A stretch of DNA of 64,000 nt from contig CM037829.1 of assembly GCA_021234535.1 (NCBI GenBank), forward strand, positions 31,158,962 through 31,222,961. Reading direction: 5' to 3'. The translations under genes were made by a program, and so were the position numbers. Of the stretch, positions 48,285 to 61,139 are shown piece by piece; position 1 is the stretch's first letter, and the number at the start of each line of letters is the position of its first letter. The notes under the pieces are model-generated. The model made no database searches and had not been told where the DNA came from. It worked only from the letters and a program-made list of their open reading frames with translations. Origin of the DNA: Stichopus chloronotus. Its lineage: Eukaryota; Echinodermata; Holothuroidea; Aspidochirotida; Stichopodidae.

Positions 48285-49270
48285 GCGTTAATTCTCTTGC
48301 CCAGCCAAAGCTGGACCTCGATTTTCACGTGCAACGAACGTACCTTCGTAGTTTTTGGTTATTTTTAGTTTCTAACGGGAAGTGTTTAAGTGAATATTTC
48401 AAATTTTGACTGTTTTTAACTCGTGGACCAGATGTGTGAGAAAGTTGCTCTTTCGATGTGTTAGTGTACTTTACCCCCCCAAAAAAATAAATAAAAAGAA
48501 AGAAAGAAAGAAAATCAAGTAAATTGATCATGGTTTCAGTTCTGCATAGATCATTGAAGAATAGTAACAAGATCGGTATCATGCGAGTAAATATTCATTT
48601 GGTTGCAAAAGCTGGTCACAACTGAATGTTAAATGCTTTGTCATAGCCTACTTTGTCCTTTGTAAACTTGTCATATTATTGTGACGTTATGCAAAACAAA
48701 GAAGTCGTCGTAACTGAAATCATGAAAAAAAAAAAAAGGTCACCATGGCTCACTTTAAGGCACTTTTCCCCGAGTTTGAACTAGTAGATAGGATGTTCAT
48801 CATTTAATGGTGATATAGTACCAACAATGAAAAAGGTACGCAAAATAGCGCATCATAATGTCAGCGTTTGGTCAAAAGACCCGAAGTCGATAGGAATTTT
48901 TTTTTTTAATTTGACCCCTTACCCAGTGTTTGGCTACCAATTCTCCCGTCCAAGCAACGCTCCAGCTTGATTTTTGTGTGAATCGAACCTACTTTCGTAG
49001 ATTTTGTTATTTTGGTTAAAGTTCCATTTTGACAGTTTATATCTCCTTGACCGAGGATATTGCCCTTTGGATGTTAGTGACCTTTACCCCTCTTCTCTCC
49101 CTACCATCCCAAAAGAAAAATAAACGGTTGCTCGATCATAATTTAACTTTTATACAATAGAATATGAAGAAAAATAACAAAAAAGATCATTTGACTACAA
49201 AATATGTGCAAAAGGTTAGCAACTGGACGTTAAGTGCTTTGTCTAACCTTGTCCTTTTTGAACTGTTGAA
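48285..49270 (+). repeat. Diverged direct duplication, about 400 bp, spacing about 650 bp
   Basis: 48290-48680 and 48940-49270 share, in order, CTCTTGCCCAGCCAAAGCT / CTCCCGTCCAAGCAACGCT, GAACGTACCTTCGTAGTTTT / GAACCTACTTTCGTAGATTT, GTTAGTG-ACTTTACCCC, and ACTGAATGTTAAATGCTTTG / ACTGGACGTTAAGTGCTTTG. Non-coding. Confidence 0.7.
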
Positions 49271-51380
49271 ATAATTTTTACTTTCTGCTGAACCTGCGTA
49301 AACTTTATCCAAACCATATTTTTCGTGAGTCAAAATATTAACCTTGAAATAATCAAGGTTCTCTTTTCATTTGATTAAATCCAACTGTAATACACAAGGT
49401 ATTCGTATTCGTATTGCTAAATGACAGGCTACGTCTCTGGAATCGTCCTTCGGGTTTCCCGCGCCGGTTGACACAAGATTCGTACCCTTGCAGGAAAAAT
49501 AGATCCCTTAACCACACAGTCGGCAGACATGCGGATTAGTACACAATCTCAAGTACAGTTCCGGCTCGCCCTGCCCCCACGATCCATCATAGTAACCGTA
49601 AATGTTCATGAGCGAAGGGAATAAAGCACCAAGACAAGTATTAAGTTTCAGCAATCAAGCCATAAATCAGGATTCTGGCTCATTGAAACTTCTCCGAATT
49701 TCACACAGGGGAAGACTGTATATGGATTTTATACAAAGATTACAAATAAATTGTAATCGCAGTCAAGGTTTGGTAGCTTCTTGAAAAGGATTCATGAGTG
49801 GAGTGATAGAGCACAAATGAACTCGTATATAGATAAGACATGACTAGAACAACGTCACTTTCACTATATTGATCACGCGGGCACACATTACATTCTTGTG
49901 ACCAGCTTAATTTGTAACCCTGTCTAGTCCGCATTGTATATCAATGAATTTTGTATGGTATCGTCCCAAAGAAGGTACATTGTTCACTATTTTTATTATT
50001 CTTTTGTAAAATATCGGTGTATGTTTACGGCGACATTGAGATATAAAATCACAAATGGTGTAAAATATCTTATCGATAGATTTTATCCCAAAAAATTTAA
50101 TAACATTTTTCTTTATTTTCTCTCAGTCAATGTGTTGTACCCTTGTTTTCGTATTAAAAAAAATCCAATTTGGTGCACTAAGCCCCACCCCAATTCAATT
50201 GTAGCAGATTTGCCACAGCTTGCTGAAGCTAGCTGGATATGGCCAGGCTCGCGACCAAAGAAACTGCAAAAAATTTCTCCGCATTTACACTGTGCATTTC
50301 GTGCGAGAGCGCAAAGGGAAATAAGGCGTTTAGAATACACCAACATGACTAATAAAAGAAATAGCGTTAGTCATTGTTAAACCATTCAGTCTCATCAATA
50401 AACATCTGCCAAAGCTTCATTTCCTCAAAAAATGCATGTGATGAGTAACAGAAGATGCATCATTTGAATTTTGAAAATTTTGGGTGAACAAATTAGTGTT
50501 GAGCAACAAGTAACTGAGTTTCTATCAGTGACAAAGTTATTTCTTGAAAAGAAGGCCACTGTCCTTCCTTATTTTGAATAATCAATCATTCTGCATCCAC
50601 AAACATTGGTTTTAAAAGTATGGTTGTTTCCTGTAAAACAAACGCCGTATTTCCCTTTAATACACTACGTGTTGTGAATATACGTGTATGTATTAACATC
50701 AGTGTAAAATAGCTTTATGGGTCGCCGCGCGGAAGTAACTTTTCCGAGAGATGTCGTTGAAAGTTCACCTAGGATTATCAAAACCCCTGTTTATTGAGAC
50801 CTCAGATATTTTTGGATGTGTTCCAGTGAATGTTTTCTTAACTTAAACTGCTTTTGTTTGATTCATAGGCCTAATTTGTAAGCCAGGTAGATAGATCCTA
50901 CGCATCCTGCTAGTCCTAGACGTTATAGCTGAGTTTGTGTTTGATAAGCCTATTGATGGACAAACAGCAAAAGTCAAGGCAAGTTCAAACGTAAAATACA
51001 ATAGTAAATTACCCAATCATCTTAAAAGGAGGGGACTTGTGAAATGGTTCTGCCCATGAAAGAGTTCAGTAGGCACGATAGCGATTAGAAGGCTATATAC
51101 CGTCAGTAGGCTCTCAATTTTTCCCTCTGAAATTTTCATAAATTTCAACCGTCATTCAAACTGGGAATATTAAAAAAACTCATATACCATATTCTCAAGT
51201 GGATAGTGAGTAAGAGTTAGGGAAAAGGAGGTGAACCATCCACCACTTCCATTTTGATACTTTTTCTGCAAGATCATCATTTTCAAAAAGTACCCCGATA
51301 ACGCCTAAACATACAGCGACCTTGAAAATCATATAACAAGAATGATGTTACCGGGCCAATTAACTGCTATGCCTAACCTA
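49271..51380. other. Intergenic sequence, nothing certain
   Basis: Contains an open frame of 148 codons at 49934-50380 (+) without recognisable domain or codon signal. I do not call it a gene. Confidence 0.35.
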
Positions 51381-54300
51381 CAATCTTGGACAAAATTGTT
51401 GGGACACTTTGTCGTACGTTGCAAATATAATACTGAATTTTAGGTGAGAGGATAACATGAAACCCCGCGCCCCTTTCCAATGTTGCGCTATAGAAGTGAA
51501 TGTACCCTTTGAACAGCAATCCTATAGGCAACATTGAACGAGGGCACGGGGTGTCCCAGGGGATTTTGTCCAAGATTGTCTGAGTTTTTTGGGAGCAATT
51601 TTGGAGTGAAATTTGGAGAGAAAATTGAACATTTTTGGACAAAGTGCATCATAAAAATTAGTTATCGGGGCCCATGGGTCTGGGGATTTTCAAATGAAAG
51701 TATTCTGAATTTCGACTATGAACATAACAAGTTTAATTTTAATTTTGGTGGTTTATTTGTATATGTTTTGTTGGAAAGGAGTGATCATGAATGGATAGAC
51801 TGTCTCATGGTTTTGTATGCGGACAGAAGTAGTTGTGTTTAGAAATATCATTGATGTGCAGCTGTTGCATTGCGTTGCAACAGGAGTGTTACTGCAATTG
51901 TAGAGTTCTGGTAGGAATCCAGGTTATAATATATCCTGAAGTAGCTCCACACTCTACCAAAATGCGTTAAAGTCAGAACTGTAGATTCAGCTTTATATTA
52001 AAATAATGGTAGAACGTTAGTAAAGGCTGGTTTTTACATTTTTTGGCCGCTAAATCAAGATTTGTGACTGCAGTTTTTACATTGCATGAATCTGGTAACA
52101 CATGTTATCTTCAGTCTTGTGATCTACGCAATTTTCCCTCGGGTTGCTTAAATTTTCCTGTCAAAACATTTGGTAGAACATGGGTTTTATTAACCTGTAC
52201 TGTCGGACGCTGTTGTGAGGTCTCAGTTATCTTGGATGGGGAGGCCGGGGTTCGATTCACGGCATGACCATAGTGTTTTTTACTGCTCAATTATCCATTT
52301 ATAAACTCAAATGTCTGTCAACTTCTCATTTTTCATTCATTTATATATAACATAAGGTAATATATATATATATATATGTATATTAATATAATGATATAGC
52401 TCTAACAACAAATATGTACTCTGAAGTCCGTTGAAACTGCTTAAAATGACTGACATATTACAGTGCACCATGTACGGTACAATAGAATGGGTGCCACAAT
52501 GTCACTGTTATGTGAATATGAGCAAACGTCACATTTACTAAATTTGCATTTTAGGGGTTTATTTTGTATAATAATAGTACACTTTTTTACCCAGATTAAC
52601 CTGCAAGTCAGTCATAACAGTCATGAAGCGTAGTTACTTTAATACCAGACACCACGTCATCACTGTGAACAATTTGAATAAATAACACATATACATCGAT
52701 CTTCTTCAACGGACCACAGTGACTAACATGTTAGTTGTTTGTTTTTTTTTTTGGGGGGGGGTGTTTTTTGTTTTTTTTTTCTTCGGTACCCGTCGCAGTA
52801 TCAGAGTTTGAGCCGAAAGTACGTCATTTGTATCATACAAAATGTTTTAAAGTAGTTTCCTGGTCGACAAGATGCATTGGAGTTATGTTGTTACCTCCCC
52901 AATGACTGCATTTTATTCAGCACATTTAGTGCAAATACATGGATTTGACTGACTTCTTGTTCCCTTTACTCCGTAATAACATTGACAACATTCACACAAT
53001 AATATTGTTACGAGAAAACGGCTGTCTTTCTCGTACATTCAGATTCCTCCACTTGAACAGCTTATCTTAACTTATTGTATGCTTTTACGTGCAGGCAATG
53101 TGGTATTTCAAGGAAAAACCGTATTTTGAGATTTGTGCTCGTAAGTGTAGCGGGGTGGTGATTCAGGGCTGAATGCCAGAGTTTGCAGGCTTCCGGTTCA
53201 CAAGGTCGGCTTTGTTCCCCCGAGAGGGGAGTAGCGAGGTTCGCCCAGACAGTGAGGCGGGGTTAGTTTGCTTACGTAATACGGGATAAGATACTTGACC
53301 ATCTTGTGATTAGACCTTTGTGTACGTCAATCTAGCTTGGGGTGCCGTAATTGGTCAGTTTGCTCGCATAGGACATTACACAGTAATTTGTTTTGTGTGG
53401 GATTTTACACGATGACGGGGTACTTGATAATGCCATGCACGGCGTGATTTTATTCAGAAGTTTAGGGTGTACTTGTACACTGTTACCAGGCAGAATCTAT
53501 GCCGAATTTCTATCCATCTGCTGATGGGCGATTTTTAGGGACTTAGTTTATTTTTGACTTATTAGTAGAGCGGTTTGCGCTGCCTAGTATTTACGCTGCT
53601 GATTCTCAGCTGCGTTGCGTATGTTCAGCTGCTGAGCTGCGTCGAATTTATCTTCAACGCTGCTGAGTTTCGGCTGCGCTGGGTTTAGCTGCTGAGCTTT
53701 GGCTTCTCGCTTTCAGCTGCGCTGCGTTTCAGCCGCTGAGGTTTAGTGGCAATGCCTGACACTACATTGTACTGTCTTCGCCGCGTAGTTTGGTTAGCTG
53801 CGATAGCATAGTATGGCTATTAGCTTACTGCACTTGCTGTTCATTAATTTGTTGAATTATTTTATCACCTCATTTGCTTGGTATTGCGATAGTGGTGATG
53901 TCTTCAATTATATTTTCTAAACCTTACATGCTCTGTTAGTGTACTCATTTATTTTCATCCGTGTCATCCAGCCCCTACCTCTCTAGGCTCTCGCCCTTCC
54001 CCCTACCCCTTCACAGGCCTGATTCCTCACCACACGACCGGCTCGGGCAAACGTTACAATATTATTACAGTAAACCCACTTCAATATAGGCCCAAAACAT
54101 GCCAAACATGCACTGCTGATGTTCGCTTGTTGCAAGGAATGTCACCCCAACCCCATTTTGCCGTTTAACTTATTTCAAATTGACGATTTTTCCTGTGCCC
54201 CGCGCATGCCTCTAAACCGTCGAAATTCTCAGACAATCTTGGACAAAATTGTTGGGACACTTTGTCGTACGTTGCAAATATAATACTGAATTTTAGGTGA

Positions 54301-54431
54301 GAGGATAACATGAAACCCCGAGCCCCTTTCCAATGTTGCACTATAGAAGTGAATGCACTCTTTGAACAGCAATCCTATAGCCAACATTGAACGGGAGCGC
54401 GGGGTGTCCCAAGGTATTTTGTCCAAGATTG
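51381..54431 (+). mobile_element. MITE-flanked composite element, copy 2, with nested insertion
   Basis: Left MITE 51381-51578, right MITE 54234-54431 (both 198 bp, direct), TA outside both (51379-51380 and 54432-54433). The passenger is collinear with copy 1 up to 52613 and resumes at about 54111. The 1.5 kb between is a nested insertion that includes a likely solo LTR. B-box-like GGTTCGATTC is conserved at 52249-52258. Confidence 0.75.
53006..54058. mobile_element. Likely solo LTR (Ty3/gypsy type)
   Basis: Begins TGTTACG and ends CGTTACA, TG...CA termini with 7-bp inverted ends, flanked by ATAT (53002-53005 and 54059-54062). Length 1053 bp. TGTTACG/CGTTACA ends are common in gypsy LTRs. 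An internal block of AGCTGCTGAGCTGCGT-type short repeats lies at 53585-53745. No internal region or second LTR, hence solo. The flanking duplication is short and AT-only, so this is moderate evidence. Confidence 0.45.
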
Positions 54432-55068
54432 TAGTACACGTAAGAAATATAGGGCCTAAGTCAGTAGACCCAAGTGGGTTATGTCATGAAGGTTTATTGC
54501 ACTCTTGCCTGTCATGCTGGATTGGACCTTTTTTTTCCCCTTACGCTTACATAGTGTACTTGAAAAAGGTATGTAAGAATAGTTTCTGCTACCCACAGAC
54601 GCTAGTTAAAAAACTCAATTATGGTTATAAAGGTCTACATTTATGTAAGAATCACTTAGTAATGACATTTTTATGCACGTTATCTAGTCTTTTGTTAATT
54701 AGAGACTTGGTCTTTGAACATCTGATTGTAAAGTTTGACTGTTCATGTCACTTTTAATTTGATTGGTTTCAGTGCGGTTACAGTCACAAGTAGGTCAAGT
54801 GCTAATTGATACCGCATAAACAAATTTTTTGACCTTAATGAAGTCATATATAACAATCATAACAATGGCAATATCCTGAGCGGTTTAGGACTTTCAAAAT
54901 CACCTCTAAATCATAACCGGGCAATTTTTTCCCCACAAAACATTGGACGTAGGGTAACAAAAATGATTCGTTCACATAATTTATCACTTGATTGCTTTTG
55001 GAAGTGTCCGTCACGATATTTGGCATCTCTACCTGAAGTGGATAGTAGGTTAACTTGTTTTATGGACT

Positions 55069-56640
55069 ATGGCGAGCATCATTAGAGCTATTTACCCAAT
55101 TTCAGTTTTTATTTCAAGCCTGTCTCTCGTCGATCGTGGCTACGTCGAATTTGCGATGCAAATTCAAATTTCTAGTTCTTTTCTAAAAGTTTCTACTTAC
55201 GCCGACGATACTGTGATCATTAACAATGGTTCATCAAAAAGACATTTTGTAAACAGTGACTTTGCTTGACAAGCTCTGCATTGTCTCTGGTCTGAGTGTA
55301 AATGTAGACAAATCTAATCTTTGGACCTTTTTACTTAACCCCGACCCGCTATTTTCGACTTTAGATTTTGTCATTATCTATGAACCTGTAAACTATTTAG
55401 GCATTTCCTTTACTCATCACCAAGAGAACTTCTTTAAACTGAACTTTGTTCCAAAGCTTTCTCGCATTGAAAACATTATTAATCTCTGGTCATCAAGAGA
55501 GTTCACTCCTCTTGGTAACATTGTTCTGATTAAATAATTTCTTATTTCATAGTCCATTTATTCTCACTTTTGCCGAATCCTTGCACTCAGTTGTTCAAAG
55601 ACGACGTTTTTGAAAACCTGACGAACTAAAAACAAATGTTTTAGTAAATGACAAGACTGAGGGAGGCCTGTGCTTGATGTCAAATCATTTGCAATTAATG
55701 AGTCTGAAGTGTAAGTGGGTGGAACTTTATCTTGACGTCAATGTTAACTTATGGAAAATCTTGTTGGATGAAGCTTTAAAAAAGTATGGAAAAGATCTAC
55801 TACTTATATGTAACTTTCATGAAAATGATGTAAATGTCACAAATAATTTTATAAGAGATGTTCGCTATATATGCTTGGTCAGACTTTGGTTTCCAAGTGT
55901 TTGTCAGATGTTTCTGACTTCACAATACAACTATTTTATTAAAGTTGCTAATATTAAGCTTTTCTACTCAAAACTTTTGAAAGATACAGGGGCCTTCAAG
56001 TGCATCATTTTTTCGACAACATGCTATCAGTTACAACTGTTTCCGTGCCAAGTTCAAATAATTTAATTCAATGATTCTACTAAATAATTTTTCTTTCGCC
56101 ACTGTTTTGTTATTTTGTCGGCAATCCCAAAGCCTTGGAAGGAATCCCTTTCAATAACGAACAACTCAGTAAGGAGACACGTCACCACAAAATAACGAAA
56201 TATATCCAAAACTATCTACTTCAGGAAAAAGAAGAACAACCAAAAGCTATCTAAAGATGACATGAAATTGACGACAAGGTATGTAACTAGAACAATATAC
56301 TTTGCCCTACATAGTTGTGCTGGATACAAAGCTTCAGTACTCTCAATACCGTTTCCTGGAAATATGTAACTAAACTTAGTTTAACGGACTGCCCCTTTGT
56401 ACACTTTTTACTGAAAGGATAATGAAACTTTCAGTCATTTATTTTGAGAACATGAGTTTGATGAAGCATTTTGAGTACATTGCTGTAACCTTTAATGTCT
56501 TAAGCACAACTTTGACTTAAATTCCGATTCTATTAGCTTTGGACTCCTCAAAGAGCCTATAAGGAGCTATTTAACTTTTTTCCTTCTTCAGGCAAAATAT
56601 GTTTTATCGTAAACTAAATGAAAAAATACCAGACGCCACA
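55069..56640 (+). pseudogene. Decayed non-LTR reverse transcriptase (L1/Tx1-like)
   Basis: VSTYADDTVII (YADD box) at about 55185-55230, then KLCIVSGLSVNVDKSNLW and IINLWSSREFTPLGNIVLIK, which in L1/Tx1-type elements follow the YADD box in this order. 55674-56066 continues (KCKWVELYLDVNVNLWKILL). Frame changes and stops separate the parts; further relics run to about 56640. Confidence 0.65.
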
Positions 56641-57289
56641 GAATTCCATTATCCATGATAAATTAAATTATTAACTTTAAGAAGATTACCATATACTTTG
56701 TGATTCAGGTTAGCCCTAACGAACATCATCGTTTACTTTTCACATACGTGTTTAAAGAATGACCTTTATTTGTACCTCATGAAGTTTAAACATTAATTTT
56801 AGTACTATTTTTTACCAACTGACAGTACATTCAGAAGTGACGAGACTACTTTTTCATTTCTGCTTTTTTCTTCTTTTACCTATTTTTCTTCTTTCTTCTC
56901 GTTCTTATTTTCTTTGTTTACAGTCAAACTGTCTTTTAATTCATTTAATTCCAGATTTCTTAATTTTATGATACCAAGCATATCTCTATTATGGAAAATA
57001 TGAATGATAATGGAAAATAAACTATGGATGAAAAAATAATGTTCATTTATTTCTTTCTTTATTCATTCGATTGTTTGTTTCAACATGCAAGGGTAAAAAT
57101 CTCATTTAGCGTATACGCTAATCTTATGTGAGGCCCTTTAACAAACGAAATGGAAGTAAAGCATAGGTATATAAGTTAATTTACATCCGTCCATCCACCT
57201 ATGTATCTGTGTCAAAGAATGAATGATTATGGATAAGATTGGCATTTTTTAGTTTTAATGATTGTCACTTGTACTTATTCAAAGCTATG

Positions 57290-57445
57290 TCTTTGAATGA
57301 AAACGCGTATTTCATTTTCGGAATGAAAACCGCCTTTTTCTCACTGAAAACGTATATTTCATATCCAGACTGAAAACCTGTTGCACCAGAACCTCGTTTT
57401 TTCGGACTGAAAACGTGTATTTTATGTTCGGACTGAAAACGGTTC
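57290..57445 (+). repeat. Short degenerate tandem repeat (ACTGAAAACG type)
   Basis: GAATGAAAACGCGTATTTCA, CACTGAAAACGTATATTTCA, GGACTGAAAACGTGTATTTT and related pieces recur about six times at intervals of 20-40 bases. Confidence 0.65.
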
Positions 57446-57599
57446 TGACTGTAAAGACATGCACCCCTAAGAGTCTCGTTGGTATTAATATCCAAGGAAT
57501 CCAAGGTGAAAAAGATATTGAGATTTTTGTAGATTTTTTCAGGTAAACCTTCTAAGCAGTGTGCAGAGACGACTAGGGAAAAGAAAAACAAATTCTAGG

Positions 57600-59480
57600 A
57601 CTGGACTGGTCTGCCAGAGTCTCTTGTGACGTCTTAAAGTATTAATACACTCGACGAAAATTATCGGCAGTGTGGAAGAATCTTGTAACTGATTGGTATT
57701 CTTTTGGGTTTGGGGATGTATGCTCTTTCATAGTCTTTATGAAGGACATTGTCCTTTCCGACCATTTACTCGCTGAATTTAACTAAATGTAGTCGCTTGT
57801 AAATGTTTTTTTTAATTGTGGAGTTAAAATGACATCCGAAGTAAGAAAAGTGAAATGGTGAACATTTTGGATCAGTCAAGGCAGATGCACTTAATAACCA
57901 ATGCAAAGTAGCTGTAACTTTACATAAAGGTAATAGCGAACCTCAAAATTGGAACTGGAATGTCACAGCAGCAAAGAAATGTATACACGGAGTGTAGGCT
58001 TAGCTGACGTTGGGCGATAAATATCTGTAGGCCAACAATTAATTACACTGCGATTTTTAGCAGGGCAGGGCATGTGGTGGAGTCTTCTTAGATCGGAGGA
58101 ATATTATGTTTCGAAAATCTCTCTAGCGACGAGGATTCATATGAAAGTCATTTGGTAGAACATTCCATTGGAGAATCTTCTGAGACGCACATGTTCAATG
58201 ACATGTTGCTAAATATAGAAAACAGTTCCTTCCAGAACATAGTATCACTCAGCCATTTGGGTACCGAGAAACCCTGGGAAAGCTCCTGACACATCGCGAA
58301 GTTACTAGTACGTATGACTCAGTGCTATATCTGAGCAGACGTAAAGTAAGACTTAAAGTAAGCTCTCCAAACATCTTTCTTAGTTGGATTCATCGTTGAA
58401 GGTCCAGTGCCACGGAACTTCACCAAGATGGTAACTTGATACAAAGTAAATATTGTGTATTACCTGACAGTAGTAGGTGTGGTGTGCTGTGGTGAAGCTG
58501 AGATTTAGCTACACAGAAAAGGACAGAATTTCCAGGGTCGATCCAGGGACCTGAAAACAGCACCCTGGGCGATCTTAGAGGTGATAATAGCACAAACACC
58601 AGGAAGGTGTAATAAAAGGATATACATCACAAACCCCTTCCTTTGTTCCAAACTAGTTGCCGTCAAGAACGTCTGTTTTGCCCACCACTTACAGGTCCAA
58701 TGTTCTTAAAGAGTATCAGGAACTCAAACATGAAAGGTTTATGTCGTCTGCTACCTTGGAAAATTACTTCGGCAAATTTTGTCCATAGCTTTACCATTGC
58801 CAGTCGCGATACTTCAAATTAATTTTCAACTTCCAGACGCGTTCTGATGCCTATCACAATAGATCAATTTGACGTTGTGTATCTTATTAAACATGGGTAC
58901 ACATTCTGCAACTTGAGGGATTTTGCTGATTGATAAACTGATAAATGCTACGATAAAATATAGTCTTATGATGATTTTAATCATTTGCATATGCAGCAAA
59001 AGCTCTATGTCTCATTCTTAAACACCAGTCTTGAAGAAAAAAAAACAGTCTTTTTGATTTAAGAGACAGTTGTCCTGACTTGACTGTCGGCAACAACTTG
59101 TGCATCAAAGCATTGTTCTACGTCTCATAGGGTATTAGCAGGTGTGAATACAGGTTACTTGGATACCAACTAGAACTTATTTTATTAAGATATTTCACAC
59201 AAAAGTAAATGGTGGCCTCAGCCGTACTCATCCCTTATGAACTGAAACTATTACCACACCAGAGAAAATCGAATAGTCTTAGTGTTTACGTACGACCAAT
59301 GTTCCTTAGTGTTAAATGTGCATACTAATGTGATGTGCTTCTCCATTACCAAGTATGAGTCCATAACAACACAAGGTTACGAACTTCTGGAGATGGTCTA
59401 ATAACTGTATTACTAACTTTGGGCCTAATCACCCTTCCAAGTTGATTTTTTGAAACTAATCACTATAATTTTTTTTGTCG
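57600..59480. other. Intergenic sequence, nothing recognised
   Basis: No convincing open frame, RNA gene or repeat boundary seen. Confidence 0.4.
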
Positions 59481-59490
59481 TCGTCGTCGT

Positions 59491-59700
59491 TCAGTTTAAG
59501 GTAATTTCTAGATATCCGCGTTGACGTACGTCGTCAATACAATCTTGATTTTCTTGGTCCTCTTGTGAAGTGTTAACTGACAGATAAAGCTGAGTGTCAG
59601 CTGCATAACAGTGGTATTGCATTCCATGTTTCTGTATAATATCACCTGAAGGAACAGCAGTAAACACGAGAAACTTTCGGAAACCTGTTGTGCTGATCAC
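59491..59700 (-). pseudogene. CR1-like LINE RT fragment
   Basis: GDIIQKHGMQYHCYAADTQL on the - strand corresponds to the region around the catalytic YADD of CR1-type RT, but the second residue pair reads YAAD: one catalytic Asp has been replaced by Ala. Short, orphan fragment. Confidence 0.65.
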
Positions 59701-60379
59701 TACCTCACATTTTAATGAAGAGGAGAAAAGAGTAAGAGGAAGAGGAGTAAACTTTCAACAGCATGATGAGAGTCGTACAGCCTGTAAACCAGAATATGAA
59801 AATGGGACTATCATCTGAAGTTGTCAAGAGATTAGCTGGCCCAAGAAATCAGAAATTAATGAAACGATGTCTTTTACAGGTTCGGCTAGTCGCAAATTGA
59901 TATCACGATGGTTTTTCATCCAAATAAAATCTAACAATTAACTTTGTCTCGAAGCAGTTGAACAAGCAATATCCAACTAAATGATAGGCCAATTAAATTG
60001 CTCCAAATAGCATTAATACGAGATTAATGAACTTCAAACAGCATCAGTGCATTAATGGTCAACACATAGCAAATATACTCTTTCCTGTAAAGCAAAATGT
60101 TTGCATTCTATCTCTTTTCATCCAGACATTTACAATGTAACAACATAATGCGCTCTAACTATGCCTGAAGTGCGAGTGTCTGTCTGTGACTCATTAAAAC
60201 GTATATATGTTTGTGGACAAACGCCATAGTCTTTGTTTTCTTCTGACTTGGAACTTCAGCTCATGAATTTATACTTTGAAAGGCAGTACTCCAAAGGAAT
60301 TACTGTTAATTGGAAAGAATCATTCACATATACCGCTGAAAGTGGTCCAAAGATTACCTTCTTTATACCTGAGTCACAT

Positions 60380-61130
60380 TTCACCCTTCCGGATTTGTCC
60401 GATGTCTAGGCATCGGCCGACGCTTACAGACCGGAGAAAAATCAGCCATAACGCTCAAACGGGACCTACGTTGTGGCCGGCAGGTAATTGTTTCTTTTTC
60501 TCAAGATACATGCCTATTTACATGGACGGTTCGGACGCCGGCATCGGTAAGGCGCTTGACGATTGCAGGCGAACAACGACCGGAATCCGTTGCATGGACA
60601 TGGGTCAGTTTGTGCCTATAAGATACAATTGCATGTAGGAACTGCTCTTCGCGAATCCGTTCGCTTCCAAATAATTGTTTGAGAGGAAGGGACATGAATG
60701 TGGTACCCATGCCTCCAAAGCCCTCGGAATTGCTATGAGAACTTCAGTATTGGCTCTTACTCGCATCGAGTACCGGCACTCCGTAACAAGTATCGTTCCT
60801 GGTGACAGAAAAAAAAAAGGAGAGGCAGACTCAAAGAAAGCCTAGAAGAAGATGACTGGTAAGCATCTGGCTGATGAGACGACGCACAACCCTAGAGGAA
60901 AGAGACTTCGCGCAGACTTTAAAAGTTCAACAGTGATGATGACAGTGTTCAATAATGACGACGCGTCGCCAGGCGATTACGAAGCGATTTCCGACAGGTC
61001 TTCTGATTTTAACTCTGAATTAAAACAATTCCGACGCCCACCTGATTCACGCAAATGACCCGATACCCGACAGGAGATCTGCTGGCGCCCGGCCGATAGT
61101 GCCTAGAGACACTAGTCGGGAACTAGTCGT
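60380..61130. other. CpG-richer patch, function unknown
   Basis: Clearly more CG dinucleotides than the surroundings (CATCGGCCGACGC, GGACGGTTCGGACGCCGGCA, GACGACGCGTCGCCAGGCGA). Open frames at 60276-60638 and 60852-61058 (+) have no recognisable domain. It could be a promoter or first-exon region of a gene beyond the window, or a young element. Confidence 0.3.
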
Positions 61131-61139
61131 AAAACTATC

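Noticed and set aside
49934..50380. 148-codon + strand open frame
   Set aside because: No domain, AT-rich composition like the surroundings, and no splice or promoter support; left as unassigned.
60846..60872. ATGACTG followed by GTAAGC, a possible start-codon exon
   Set aside because: Only two codons and no downstream exon found in phase; too little to support a gene.
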